From IMG/VR virus record IMGVR_UViG_3300027833_000189, positions 1 through 26,720 of that record: a stretch of DNA of 26,720 nucleotides. One strand, written 5' to 3'. The position numbers were made by a program, and so were the translations under genes. Origin of the DNA: a virus. Within the stretch, counting starts at the first letter, position 1. The number at the start of each line of letters is the position of its first letter. Under the pieces are notes generated by a model, which did not search any database, had not been told where the DNA came from, and saw nothing but the letters and a program-made list of their open reading frames with translations. Below are positions 13,461 through 21,220 of the stretch, in pieces.

Positions 13461-13468
13461 TATTTATA
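13461..13468 (-). promoter_or_regulatory. T4-type late promoter upstream of the lipoprotein
   Basis: Exact TATAAATA on the minus strand. A 13-codon ORF (13414-13455) begins five bases after the box; the lipoprotein ATG is at 13369. Confidence 0.8.
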
Positions 13469-13472
13469 AGAC

Positions 13473-13503
13473 AAAAAAAACCCCCATCCGAAGATGAGGG
13501 TTT
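13473..13503 (-). terminator. Rho-independent terminator after gene 23
   Basis: Minus strand: ACCCTCATC, tetraloop TTCG, GATGGGGGT, then a run of T (plus-strand A tract 13473-13480). The stem has one G-U pair and a UUCG loop. It ends the capsid gene unit. Confidence 0.93.
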
Positions 13504-13542
13504 AAAGAACGGTGAGTTAACCTCACTCTTCTTATATACAGA

Positions 13543-14856
13543 TTAAGTCAAGATGTTAGTAATCTTGAAGATTCTGTAGTACTGGTTAGTCTTAGCAGTA
13601 GCAAGACCGTCCGAAGGTGTAGCACCAACGAATGGGTTAGATGCCATACCATAACGAGTTTTGAACCCGATACGTGGTTGGAAGTCATCTTCGCCAACAG
13701 CTTTAACCATTTGTAATGGAACATATGGGCAGTAGAATACACCGCTGTCATATGGGTTAGTACCCTTATAACCAACAGTTACATAGTCTACGTTGGCATA
13801 TGGGTCAATGTACACACGGATGCGTCCATTTAACAAACCAGCAAAAGTGTTACCAGTGTCATCAACCTGAAGGTTGTTGTTGATAGCAGGAGCATAGTCC
13901 AAAGTACCAGCAGCAGCAAGTGCAGTAGCAACATCTGAAGAACAGATTACTACGTTACCTTTACCACGTCTAGTTTCTTTAGCAATGACGTTACATTCAC
14001 GGTCAATTTGAACACCAAGACCTTTGAACTTCTCAGCAGACCAACGACCATCGGTGTCAGCAGACATATTGAAGATACCTTTAGCGGTAACGTTAGACTG
14101 TTGAGCACCAGTTTTTGCTTGACTGTTTACAGTACGGATAACTTCTCGGTTGATTTCCGCAAGGATTTCAGTAGAGAGGATGTTAGCCAGTTCTGTTTCA
14201 GCGTCAAGACCGTGGATTGCTTTAAGGTCTTGTGCAAGTTCTAGAGTGTACTCAGCTTTCAAAGCACGTGACTTAGCAGTAACAGTTTGACGTTCGATGG
14301 TGAAACCCATCTCGTTGAACGCTGAACCACCAGTACGACCAAGTGCCTCTGCGTCTACAGTTGGCATTCCGCCAGCAGCAAGACTAGTTAGACGAGCGCC
14401 TTCTGAGTCAATTCCGTTCCAACCAGAAGCGTTATCAGAATCGTGAGTACCAGAACTATCACCAGAGAACTGAGTCTCAGCTTCGTTGAATAGTGCTTCA
14501 CGGTTACCAGTTGCTCCACCCTTATAACGTGACTTCATCGCAAAGATGAGACCAGTTGGGCCGTTCATTGGTTGTACACCACATACATCGTATGCGATTA
14601 GGTTAGGCATTGCACGGCGAACCAGTGAAATTAATACTGGGTCAAAGTTGTTTACTGAACCAGTGTTATTAGCACCAGAAGCAGCGTTTTCGGTCATGAA
14701 GCCATGTGATGCAGTATTCTGCTCCATCATTGCTTTTTCTTGGTTTTCAAGGATAACGGCAGTAACAGAACGTCTGTGATTGTCCATTATCGGGCCAGCT
14801 GACTCTTCGTTTAATACGGGAGCCCATTTTTCGATTAGTGTATCGTAAGATTGCAT
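13543..14856 (-). CDS. 23: Major capsid protein gp23
   Basis: This protein forms the hexameric lattice of the head. At 437 aa it is shorter than T4 gp23 (521 aa), as in marine relatives. N-terminal landmarks (LIEKWAPVLN...) and the conserved VRRAMPNLIAYDVCGVQPMNGPTGLIFAM region match the family. The C-terminal part has the PYVPLQMVKAVGEDDFQPRIGFKTRYGM segment. An MTE/NAAS sequence (cut after residue 56) fits the prohead protease preference for a glutamate with a hydrophobic residue two before it. It is a likely maturation site, by inference. The gene follows gene 22 by 11 bases and ends at a strong terminator. Confidence 0.97.
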   Translation of the reverse strand: MQSYDTLIEKWAPVLNEESAGPIMDNHRRSVTAVILENQEKAMMEQNTASHGFMTENAASGANNTGSVNNFDPVLISLVRRAMPNLIAYDVCGVQPMNGPTGLIFAMKSRYKGGATGNREALFNEAETQFSGDSSGTHDSDNASGWNGIDSEGARLTSLAAGGMPTVDAEALGRTGGSAFNEMGFTIERQTVTAKSRALKAEYTLELAQDLKAIHGLDAETELANILSTEILAEINREVIRTVNSQAKTGAQQSNVTAKGIFNMSADTDGRWSAEKFKGLGVQIDRECNVIAKETRRGKGNVVICSSDVATALAAAGTLDYAPAINNNLQVDDTGNTFAGLLNGRIRVYIDPYANVDYVTVGYKGTNPYDSGVFYCPYVPLQMVKAVGEDDFQPRIGFKTRYGMASNPFVGATPSDGLATAKTNQYYRIFKITNILT

Positions 14857-14867
14857 TTTTAATATTC

Positions 14868-15926
14868 CTATAATTTAGATGCGTTTTTTCGGATTGCGGT
14901 TAAGTAAGATTCCATTACAGAAGAGACTTCAGTTGTTACGTCTGCATCTTCTTGAATAGCTTCTACTTCTCCATCATCAGAGATTTCTTTGGTAAAGTAC
15001 GACTCTACGACAGTTCTAACTTTGGCGGCGAAGGAAGCTTCGTCTTCAAAATCAATACTCTCTACGAGTGACTTCAATTTTTCTACTTGAGTGTCTGCAA
15101 GGTCACGTGACGATTCACGAATAATCGTTTCACGTTTGTAAACTTCCAGTTCTTCGGTAGTGTCAATAACTTTCTGAGTAGTTTCGTTGAGTTTAGTTTC
15201 CAACTCTTCTACGGATTCAGCAAGTTCGTCAACTAGGTCAACCTTGGATTCGGGAACATCAATGTAAGACTCAGTAAATAAGTCCTTCATTTTCTCCATG
15301 AAAGTCTCGGCAATTTCAGTACGGAGACCGTTCTGGATTGCAACTTGATTTTCTTCGACCCAAGTTTCAACTACATAGTTCAGGTAGCTGTCTACTTTTT
15401 CTACAAGTTCTGATTTAGTAGAAGATAATTCTTCTGCTAACTCTTCCTTGTACTGCGCTTCTATACGGTCTACTTCTTCAGACAGTTTAGATTTTACAGC
15501 TGCTTCAAAAATTACAGCAGTTTTAGCTTTAAACTCATCACTGAGTGTTGCTTCAGATTCGACTAATGCGTTCAGTTCAGCAGAGGTATCAAGTTGTGTT
15601 TCCACAATTGAATCTTCGCCTTCTTCAACTTCTTCACCCATCATCTTACCGTATGAAGCTTTCAGTTGCTCTTTGTTCTGTTGATGCAACTTCATGCTCA
15701 TAGCATTAATCATGCCTGCTTTTGTTTTTGGAACAGGAGATTTTTTGGTAGCGTCTGCTGCTTTGTCTACAGATGCGATTGACTCTTCTTCGTCAGTTGC
15801 ATTTGCATCTTTAGCATTCCCCTTTGCTTTTGGCTCTAGGGCGCCACCTTCTTCGAGAGTTTCTTCCACAATGTCGTTAATGTCTTCATCGTGAAGTTCA
15901 ACTTCGACTTTATTTTCTTCAGTCAT
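14868..15926 (-). CDS. 22: Prohead scaffolding core protein gp22
   Basis: The internal scaffold is assembled within the prohead and degraded by gp21. At 352 aa it is longer than T4 gp22 (269 aa). It is highly charged, mostly glutamate and lysine, with long helical coiled-coil stretches (for example LVDELAESVEELETKLNETTQKVIDTTEELEVYKRE). The N-terminal 70 residues are low-complexity acidic and alanine-rich. The C-terminus YLTAIRKNASKL is typical. Position between 21 and 23 supports it. The ribosome site AGGAG is clear. No promoter of its own is seen. Confidence 0.93.
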   Translation of the reverse strand: MTEENKVEVELHDEDINDIVEETLEEGGALEPKAKGNAKDANATDEEESIASVDKAADATKKSPVPKTKAGMINAMSMKLHQQNKEQLKASYGKMMGEEVEEGEDSIVETQLDTSAELNALVESEATLSDEFKAKTAVIFEAAVKSKLSEEVDRIEAQYKEELAEELSSTKSELVEKVDSYLNYVVETWVEENQVAIQNGLRTEIAETFMEKMKDLFTESYIDVPESKVDLVDELAESVEELETKLNETTQKVIDTTEELEVYKRETIIRESSRDLADTQVEKLKSLVESIDFEDEASFAAKVRTVVESYFTKEISDDGEVEAIQEDADVTTEVSSVMESYLTAIRKNASKL

Positions 15927-15937
15927 AATTGACTCCT

Positions 15938-16600
15938 TTACATATTAGATTTAATTAACGAGAGGAAATTTTTGAACTCTCGAACACTTGTCTCATATAA
16001 GACAGTTTTCGGAGCGTTTCTAATTTCAGTCTCCATTTTTTCAATTACTTGAGGTGTAAGAACACCGTTATTCCAGACCCAGTCTACACCTTCCATTATA
16101 CCATTAACGAAAGCTTCAGGTGCGCTAGGGTCTTGTACTATATCAACAGTACTAAGAATAAAGTCGTCTTTGACGACCATTGCGCCATTTCTTTGCTCAA
16201 GACTACCCATACCACGAGTTGACACTCCTAGTTGTACACCACCTTCAAGAAGACCTTTTACAATCTTACCCATAGGAGTATCCAATATTTGTGCCTTTCC
16301 GACCACATCATTTCCCTCAAACTTGAGAGAGGTGATGAGATGCGAAACTTTGTCCAAGTTAACTGTGGGGCCTTCAGGATGATTTAACTCACCTACCGCC
16401 CGCTTCTTGTTAACCTGTTCTACAACGTACTTGTCTACTGCCCTTTCCATAATGGCTTTGGGGTAAACACGTCCGTTACGATTCTTTTTATCCGCCTGTG
16501 CGAAAACGCCTTCAATAACGTATGATTTATCACCGTTATCTTTCTTCTCTATCAAACAAGATAGAGTTTCGTTTTCTGTAAACTCTGTAATTAACTTCAT
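15938..16600 (-). CDS. 21: Prohead protease gp21
   Basis: This serine protease of the herpesvirus-assemblin-like fold cleaves scaffold and capsid proteins during head maturation. It has 220 aa (T4, 212). Catalytic His is in GELNHPEGP (H74) and catalytic Ser in LGVSTRGMG (S127). An acidic residue in TVDIVQDPSAPEAF (153-156) is in the expected third position. Its start overlaps the stop of the 72-aa gene by four bases. The set 20-67-(72 aa)-21-22-23 is the standard head assembly cluster. Confidence 0.96.
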   Translation of the reverse strand: MKLITEFTENETLSCLIEKKDNGDKSYVIEGVFAQADKKNRNGRVYPKAIMERAVDKYVVEQVNKKRAVGELNHPEGPTVNLDKVSHLITSLKFEGNDVVGKAQILDTPMGKIVKGLLEGGVQLGVSTRGMGSLEQRNGAMVVKDDFILSTVDIVQDPSAPEAFVNGIMEGVDWVWNNGVLTPQVIEKMETEIRNAPKTVLYETSVREFKNFLSLIKSNM

Positions 16601-16815
16601 GTTAATTCCTTTATTACTTTTTCAGCAGACTTCTCTGCATCCTTTTGTGATTTGAAGGCATCCAAACGGTCACCATCAATATATACCACAAACGGTAAAG
16701 TCCCCTTGTCCTTAACAATAAGGACGGGGATGCGTTTAATCTTTTTATCGAAGACCACTTCCCCTTTCGGTTTGCGGTCTTTTAATTCTGTAAGAATTTC
16801 TTTATAAGATTTCAT
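16597..16815 (-). CDS. Small hypothetical protein in head cluster (72 aa, gp68 position)
   Basis: Basic protein starting MKSYKEILTELKDRKPKGEV, with strand-rich centre (RIPVLIVKDKGTLPFVVYIDGDRLDAF) and helical end. It occupies the place of T4 gene 68, a prohead core protein, but I see no sequence likeness to gp68. It overlaps gene 21. A late box lies only five bases before its ATG. Its role in prohead assembly is inferred from position only. Confidence 0.8.
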   Translation of the reverse strand: MKSYKEILTELKDRKPKGEVVFDKKIKRIPVLIVKDKGTLPFVVYIDGDRLDAFKSQKDAEKSAEKVIKELT

Positions 16816-16820
16816 ACTAT

Positions 16821-16828
16821 TATTTATA
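16821..16828 (-). promoter_or_regulatory. T4-type late promoter for 72-aa gene, 21, 22, 23
   Basis: Exact TATAAATA on the minus strand, five bases from the ATG of the 72-aa gene. It pairs with a plus-strand TATAAATA at 16841-16848 to form a 9-bp inverted repeat. Confidence 0.7.
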
Positions 16829-16840
16829 AGAATTAGATTT

Positions 16841-16848
16841 TATAAATA
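16841..16848 (+). promoter_or_regulatory. Plus-strand late box, antisense to gene 67-like
   Basis: Exact TATAAATA reading rightward into the 3' end of the 67-like gene. It may be the other arm of an AT-rich hairpin rather than a working promoter. Confidence 0.35.
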
Positions 16849-16851
16849 ATA

Positions 16852-17133
16852 TTAATCTTCGTCTTCCAGTTCAGCGATAACTTCTTCTTCGTCTTCAACA
16901 TCATCATCTTCTTCAGACTCTATCTCTTCGATATCTGAGTCATCGTCATCATTAAACATAGTGTTTGCAACAGCAACACGTTGTGCTTCAAGTGCATCCG
17001 CCATCTTATCTTGAATAAGACTCTGGAATGAACCCGCAGCTGCGTTTAGTTCACCATCAGTAATGTTGTCAATTAACTCTTGTACCGCAGATACTTCTGC
17101 TACTTCACCTTCTGAATTTTCTATTTCACTCAT
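16852..17133 (-). CDS. 67: Prohead core protein gp67-like
   Basis: A 93-aa protein. The first half is helical, with FQSLIQDKMADALEAQRVAVANTMFN, a pattern found in gp67-type prohead core proteins of marine T4-like phages. The second half is almost entirely aspartate and glutamate, as in T4 gp67. In T4 it is needed for head shape and is cleaved by gp21. The ATG overlaps the gene 20 stop by four bases (ATGA). Position and composition agree well. Confidence 0.85.
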   Translation of the reverse strand: MSEIENSEGEVAEVSAVQELIDNITDGELNAAAGSFQSLIQDKMADALEAQRVAVANTMFNDDDDSDIEEIESEEDDDVEDEEEVIAELEDED

Positions 17134-18650
17134 TCTACTTCCTCATCGTCTTCGTCTACGGTTGCGTTTTCACCTTCGACTTGTTGTTTCATTTCTTCGA
17201 TATCCTCATCAGAGAACATCATTACGTTTTTCATTGCCCACTCACGTGAGAAATATTCACCCACATACTGAGACACTTGGTCAAGAGTCTGGAGTCTATT
17301 CTGTAACAACTCCGAATTCTTTAATTCAGTAAAGTGATTATCTCGCTGGAAGTCTACCGTGATAAAACTCTTCCACTCATCCCAATCCTGTTCAGTGATA
17401 ACACCTTTCAGTATGAGTTGCTTCTTGAGTATACCAGTAAACAGTGTAGCGAAACGTTTACGTAGACGGTCAATGAACTTCTGGAACTTAACTTCGTCCC
17501 TAGAGATTTCGGTTGAACGACCCAACGTAAAACTCGACTCCTGTTCTAAACGGGCTACAGGTACGTTCAATGAACGATACAGTCTCTTCTGGAAGTAGAT
17601 GATGTCATCTATCTGTCCAAGGTTCTCACCGCCAGGCAGTGTACTAATCTCAGTACCACGACCACCTTCTCTACGTGGTAACCAGAAGTCTTCCAACATA
17701 GACATATGTTTACGGTCATCTTTCAATTGACCCGTACTAGAATCGTAAACAATCTTGTTACGATAACGTGCCATGATATCACGCATATATGCTTCTGACT
17801 TATTACGAGGCATATTACCTACGTCAATATAGAAGATACGTCTTTCAGGCGCACGTGCGAGACGATAGATAACAAGACTGTCTTCCATCATACGTAATTG
17901 GTTGATAGGTTTTAATGCCTTATGTAGATAGGACACAACCTGTTTCTTACTAGGGTCTAGTAGACCACTTGATACGTAAGAAACACTATCGGGAGAAAGT
18001 TTCACACCTTGGTTGGTGCCTGACTTCTCTTGATAGATATAAAATTCTGAGACCTTTTCGACAATCTTTGCACCTGTCAGTTGGTCTTTCTTATGTTTTA
18101 CTTCTTTTACTTTGCGAATCTTTGCGGCATCAATCGTTCTGATTTCTTGGATACCAGCCTTAAGATTGGATTCATTAACTACGAGGTGGTGGTATATACG
18201 ACCATCAACATAGAATGAACGGAATATGTCATGACCCAAATCTGTGAACTTCAACATACCATAGATGTTGTTGAACTCTTCGGTCATTTGTTTTTTGATG
18301 TTGTTAGGTGCTTCTACTTTGTCTAGATTGATTTCACATGAGATGTCCATCTCTGAACCAATGATTGATTCATTGACGATATCTTCTACAGCAGCATCTA
18401 CTTCAGGGTGTTGTGCGACACCACGGTACTTCATTATTAACTGTTGGTTGTCTTTTGCCTGACTGCCTTCCATGTCAATGTACTGACCATAGTGACTACC
18501 AGACGCAGTAACGTAACCCGCACCATCTTCATCGGTGGGAGCAACAATCGACTTTAACTTCTCTGATTCTTTTTCGGCTGCCTTGTTAGCGTTTTGACGT
18601 TTTAACTCGAAACCGAAGAGTTTGAGAATACTGTTATCTTGTTCTGCCAT
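17130..18650 (-). CDS. 20: Portal vertex protein gp20
   Basis: This is the dodecameric portal through which DNA is packaged and the tail is joined; in T4 it also initiates head assembly. At 506 aa it compares with 524 in T4. Family landmarks include the N-terminal LKLFGFELKR, SHYGQYIDMEG, MKYRGVAQHPEVDAAVEDIVNE, RRIFYIDVGNMPRNKSEAYM, YDSSTGQLKDDRKHMSMLEDFWLPRREGGRGTEISTLPGG, and the FTLGRSTEISRDE(V)KF segment. A terminator separates it from gene 19. Its own promoter is not clear: a TTATAATA at 18683-18690 is a possible weak late box. Confidence 0.97.
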   Translation of the reverse strand: MAEQDNSILKLFGFELKRQNANKAAEKESEKLKSIVAPTDEDGAGYVTASGSHYGQYIDMEGSQAKDNQQLIMKYRGVAQHPEVDAAVEDIVNESIIGSEMDISCEINLDKVEAPNNIKKQMTEEFNNIYGMLKFTDLGHDIFRSFYVDGRIYHHLVVNESNLKAGIQEIRTIDAAKIRKVKEVKHKKDQLTGAKIVEKVSEFYIYQEKSGTNQGVKLSPDSVSYVSSGLLDPSKKQVVSYLHKALKPINQLRMMEDSLVIYRLARAPERRIFYIDVGNMPRNKSEAYMRDIMARYRNKIVYDSSTGQLKDDRKHMSMLEDFWLPRREGGRGTEISTLPGGENLGQIDDIIYFQKRLYRSLNVPVARLEQESSFTLGRSTEISRDEVKFQKFIDRLRKRFATLFTGILKKQLILKGVITEQDWDEWKSFITVDFQRDNHFTELKNSELLQNRLQTLDQVSQYVGEYFSREWAMKNVMMFSDEDIEEMKQQVEGENATVDEDDEEVE

Positions 18651-18695
18651 TTATCGTTCCTGCAACACGTTTGCGTTTTCCATATTATAAAACCT

Positions 18696-18727
18696 AAAAT
18701 AAAAGGGTAGAGTTTTATACCCTACCC
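18696..18727 (-). terminator. Rho-independent terminator between genes 19 and 20
   Basis: Minus strand GGGTAGGG, seven-base loop, CTCTACCC (one G-U pair), then TTTTATTTT. It lies 18 bases after the stop of gene 19. Confidence 0.88.
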
Positions 18728-18744
18728 CCTTATCTATAACTAGA

Positions 18745-19272
18745 TTAACTAGTGGTATCTGATTCCCAATATTGAATCTGGAAGTCAACTGTAAACTCTT
18801 CAATAGCGTCTACTGTCTCATAACTCACGTCAATAGCACTGACGCTTGTTGGAAAACACCCACGGAAGTTATAAGTCTTCAGTGTAGTACCATCTCTGTC
18901 CAACTGCTCGATAATCAGGTCTGCTTGATAATCAACTGGATTACTAAGACCTGTATTTTGCTGATGAGCATTCATACCATTCATCCAACGTTCCATAGCA
19001 TTACGGATTGCGAAATCGGTATCATTAATGATAGTAATTGTCCAAGGTTCAAATGTTCGGTCACCCGCCATTTTTAATTGACGACCTCGGAACGGAACTT
19101 CGAATACATTCATTACTGAAGCGGGTAACTGTGCCGTCTTACACAAGAAGGATGTAAGTTCTACATCACCCCCTGCATAGCCAGGAAAGTTGACCGTTGT
19201 TTTAAAGAGGTTGGGACGTGCGCCCCCGCCTCTTAGTTTTGATTTAAAATCATCTACGCCTAAAATTGCCAT
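18745..19272 (-). CDS. 19: Tail tube protein gp19
   Basis: This is the major tail tube subunit, stacked in hexameric rings inside the sheath. It has 175 aa (T4, 163). Features include the N-terminal FKSKLRGGGARPNLFKTTVNFP, LTSFLCKTAQLPAS, FRGRQLKMAGDRTFEPWTITIIND, and the C-terminal EEFTVDFQIQYWE strand. It follows gene 18 by 14 bases with an AAAGGAG ribosome site, and ends at a strong terminator. A divergent paralogue lies at 8848-9375. Confidence 0.95.
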   Translation of the reverse strand: MAILGVDDFKSKLRGGGARPNLFKTTVNFPGYAGGDVELTSFLCKTAQLPASVMNVFEVPFRGRQLKMAGDRTFEPWTITIINDTDFAIRNAMERWMNGMNAHQQNTGLSNPVDYQADLIIEQLDRDGTTLKTYNFRGCFPTSVSAIDVSYETVDAIEEFTVDFQIQYWESDTTS

Positions 19273-19286
19273 TTCTCAATACTCCT

Positions 19287-21059
19287 TTATACTGTGCCAA
19301 CTACTTCTTCAAACTCAACACCAGTTCTAACTGCAACAAAATTCAATGTTACGTAGTTAATAGAACGAGCGGGTTTGATGAAGATAGAAGCAATGAATTC
19401 ATTACGGTCAACAACAGCAGGCGTGTTATTGGTTGTATCACAGATTACTCGGAAGTCCGTGATACCACGTCTACCTTGAATCTCACGAAGGAACGGTTCA
19501 ACGATGTTAACGAACTCAGCACGAGTAAACTCGTCATTGAATTCAAACATTACGTTACGTCCTGCAATCGAAATTGCACGTTCTACAGCGAGGAACAATC
19601 TACGAACATTAATTCTGTCAAATGCAGAAGGTCTTGATTCGTTTGTCTTATCACCGAAGAGCATGATGCCTTCGCCTGGGATATTTGCGATTGGGTTAAT
19701 ACCAACCTTGTACAATGCATCTCTTTCCGCTTTAGTCGGAGATACTACGATGTCGGTAATACCAAGGTAACGACCACGTCTAGAACCAGCAGGACTGAAC
19801 CACGGTGCAGCGACTAAGTCGGTTGCAGCCATAAGACCAGCAGTGGAAGATGCAGCAGGAATCTTGATATACTTATCATTGTACTTATCAAATACTTTGA
19901 TGTAGTTGTTGTCCTGTACCAAGTAAGACGACTTCGTGTATGTGTTGTTACAAGCAAGAACACCAGCGTTGGTGCCTAAAGTAATAACAGCGTTACGAGA
20001 AGGTGATGCAACAGCAACACAGTCCTTACGTATAGAAGCAGCAGTAGCGACTAAGTCATTTACGACAGTAGTAGCGGTTGCGTCAGCTAATGATTCAGGT
20101 GCAATTAGAAAATCTACTTCGATGTTATCTTTGTCTTCGAATTTATCGAATCCACGAAGAACGTCATCGGTTCCAAGGGAAGAGGAAGTTATTCCAGAAG
20201 CAAACGACCAAGTATCTTGCATATTAGTAGCGTTACCACCAGTTTTAAAATCACGAGCATCTACAGCGGGATTACCCCATTGTGTGCTTCGTCCACCAAG
20301 GTCACTAGTTCCGTCTGAGTCACCACTATGTAGTTGACCAGAATAAATCCAAGCAGAACGATTCTTCAATACGTCTTTAAAGTAGTTTGATGTTCCATCA
20401 GGAGATTTTGCGTTTGAAGCAACAGATAGGTACGGGAATGTTTCTAGGACTGTGCCGGGCGTTCCAGTAATATCACCAATCTCATCGATAACTGCAATGT
20501 GGATTTCATCGTTAGATGCACCAACACCAGTAGCGAAAGGAGATGTGCCTGGAGCTCCATCGAAAGAACCTTTATAGGCCCATGCGTTGAAGTTTGTTAA
20601 CGAACCATTAGCACTGTCTGTTCCTGTAATAGAGACCTTTAGTGAGTTACCAATCTTGCCAGGAAATTTCGCAATAAAGGCACCATCAGAACTATCTAAA
20701 GCAAGTGCTTCAAATGCGTCTCGGTTACCAATAGTCTGTGCAGTTACCGAACCTAACGAGGTATGGTTTGCGACAGCGTTTCTAGCATCGGAGTCCTGTT
20801 CACGTACTACGTACAGTGAATTGGAGTATCTTAAAAAATATGCAGCAGAGTGGAAGTCTACTGAGTTTGCATCGATTGGTGCGCTGAATGTGCTTACTAG
20901 ACCAGTCTCATCTGAGACTAATGTTGCAACACCGACTGGGCCCCATCCGAAGTTTCCTACATATGCACCAGTAGAAGTTTGCACATTGGGGACTACGCCC
21001 GTCAGGTCAATTTCTTTTACTGTTACAGCAGGAGAAGCAGAGGGAGTAAATAAAGCCAT
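19287..21059 (-). CDS. 18: Tail sheath protein gp18
   Basis: This is the contractile sheath subunit. At 590 aa it is shorter than T4 gp18 (659 aa). It begins with a typical SPAVTVKEIDLTGVVPNVQTSTGAYVGNFGWGP segment. The C-terminal domain has DAL(Y)KVGINPIANIPGEGIMLFGDKT, the conserved INVRRLFLAVERAI, and the final YVTLNFVAVRTGVEFEEVVG strand. The middle is a variable alanine/serine/threonine-rich insertion domain. Two exact late promoters precede it. Confidence 0.96.
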   Translation of the reverse strand: MALFTPSASPAVTVKEIDLTGVVPNVQTSTGAYVGNFGWGPVGVATLVSDETGLVSTFSAPIDANSVDFHSAAYFLRYSNSLYVVREQDSDARNAVANHTSLGSVTAQTIGNRDAFEALALDSSDGAFIAKFPGKIGNSLKVSITGTDSANGSLTNFNAWAYKGSFDGAPGTSPFATGVGASNDEIHIAVIDEIGDITGTPGTVLETFPYLSVASNAKSPDGTSNYFKDVLKNRSAWIYSGQLHSGDSDGTSDLGGRSTQWGNPAVDARDFKTGGNATNMQDTWSFASGITSSSLGTDDVLRGFDKFEDKDNIEVDFLIAPESLADATATTVVNDLVATAASIRKDCVAVASPSRNAVITLGTNAGVLACNNTYTKSSYLVQDNNYIKVFDKYNDKYIKIPAASSTAGLMAATDLVAAPWFSPAGSRRGRYLGITDIVVSPTKAERDALYKVGINPIANIPGEGIMLFGDKTNESRPSAFDRINVRRLFLAVERAISIAGRNVMFEFNDEFTRAEFVNIVEPFLREIQGRRGITDFRVICDTTNNTPAVVDRNEFIASIFIKPARSINYVTLNFVAVRTGVEFEEVVGTV

Positions 21060-21125
21060 AACTTTTTTCCTTTAGTTTTTCTAATTATAAGTTTTCATAA
21101 TACGGTAAATTCTTTCACTTACCTT

Positions 21126-21149
21126 TATTTATACATTACCTTATTTATA
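21126..21149 (-). promoter_or_regulatory. Two tandem T4-type late promoters of gene 18
   Basis: Exact TATAAATA at 21142-21149 and again at 21126-21133, same strand, 16 bases apart. They give a leader of about 60-80 bases before the gene 18 ATG at 21059. Doubling suits a protein needed in many copies. Confidence 0.85.
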
Positions 21150-21158
21150 GAAAAGGGC

Positions 21159-21187
21159 TTGACAAATTATGTAAAATAGTGTATAAT
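21159..21187 (+). promoter_or_regulatory. Perfect-consensus plus-strand promoter, antisense to gene 17
   Basis: TTGACA (21159-21164), 17 bases, TATAAT (21182-21187) on the plus strand. A transcript from about 21194 would pass through hairpin copy 2 and run antisense into the 3' end of gene 17. No plus-strand gene follows within the rest of the window. Confidence 0.82.
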
Positions 21188-21194
21188 CCTAGCT

Positions 21195-21216
21195 CTTCAG
21201 GGGAAAGCTGAATACC
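21195..21216 (+). repeat. Hairpin element, copy 2 of 2
   Basis: TTCAG (21196-21200) pairs with CTGAA (21208-21212) around GGGAAAG, followed by TACC. It shares TTCAGGG..AAGCTGAATACC with copy 1 at 6402-6421 and has the same distance from its promoter, within two bases. It lies next to the stop codon of the opposite gene 17. Confidence 0.65.
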
Positions 21217-21220
21217 TTTA

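Noticed and set aside
13370-13474. Longer N-terminus for the lipoprotein (102 aa)
   Set aside because: The extension starts at a TTG upstream of the late transcript start, and the internal ATG has AGGAG and a proper signal peptide.
18683-18690. TTATAATA as a promoter for gene 20
   Set aside because: Differs from the late box TATAAATA and lacks a -35; kept only as a possibility in the gene 20 note.
19936-21075. Long plus-strand ORFs opposite gene 18
   Set aside because: Shadow frames due to codon bias in gene 18; low-complexity sequence and no initiation signals.
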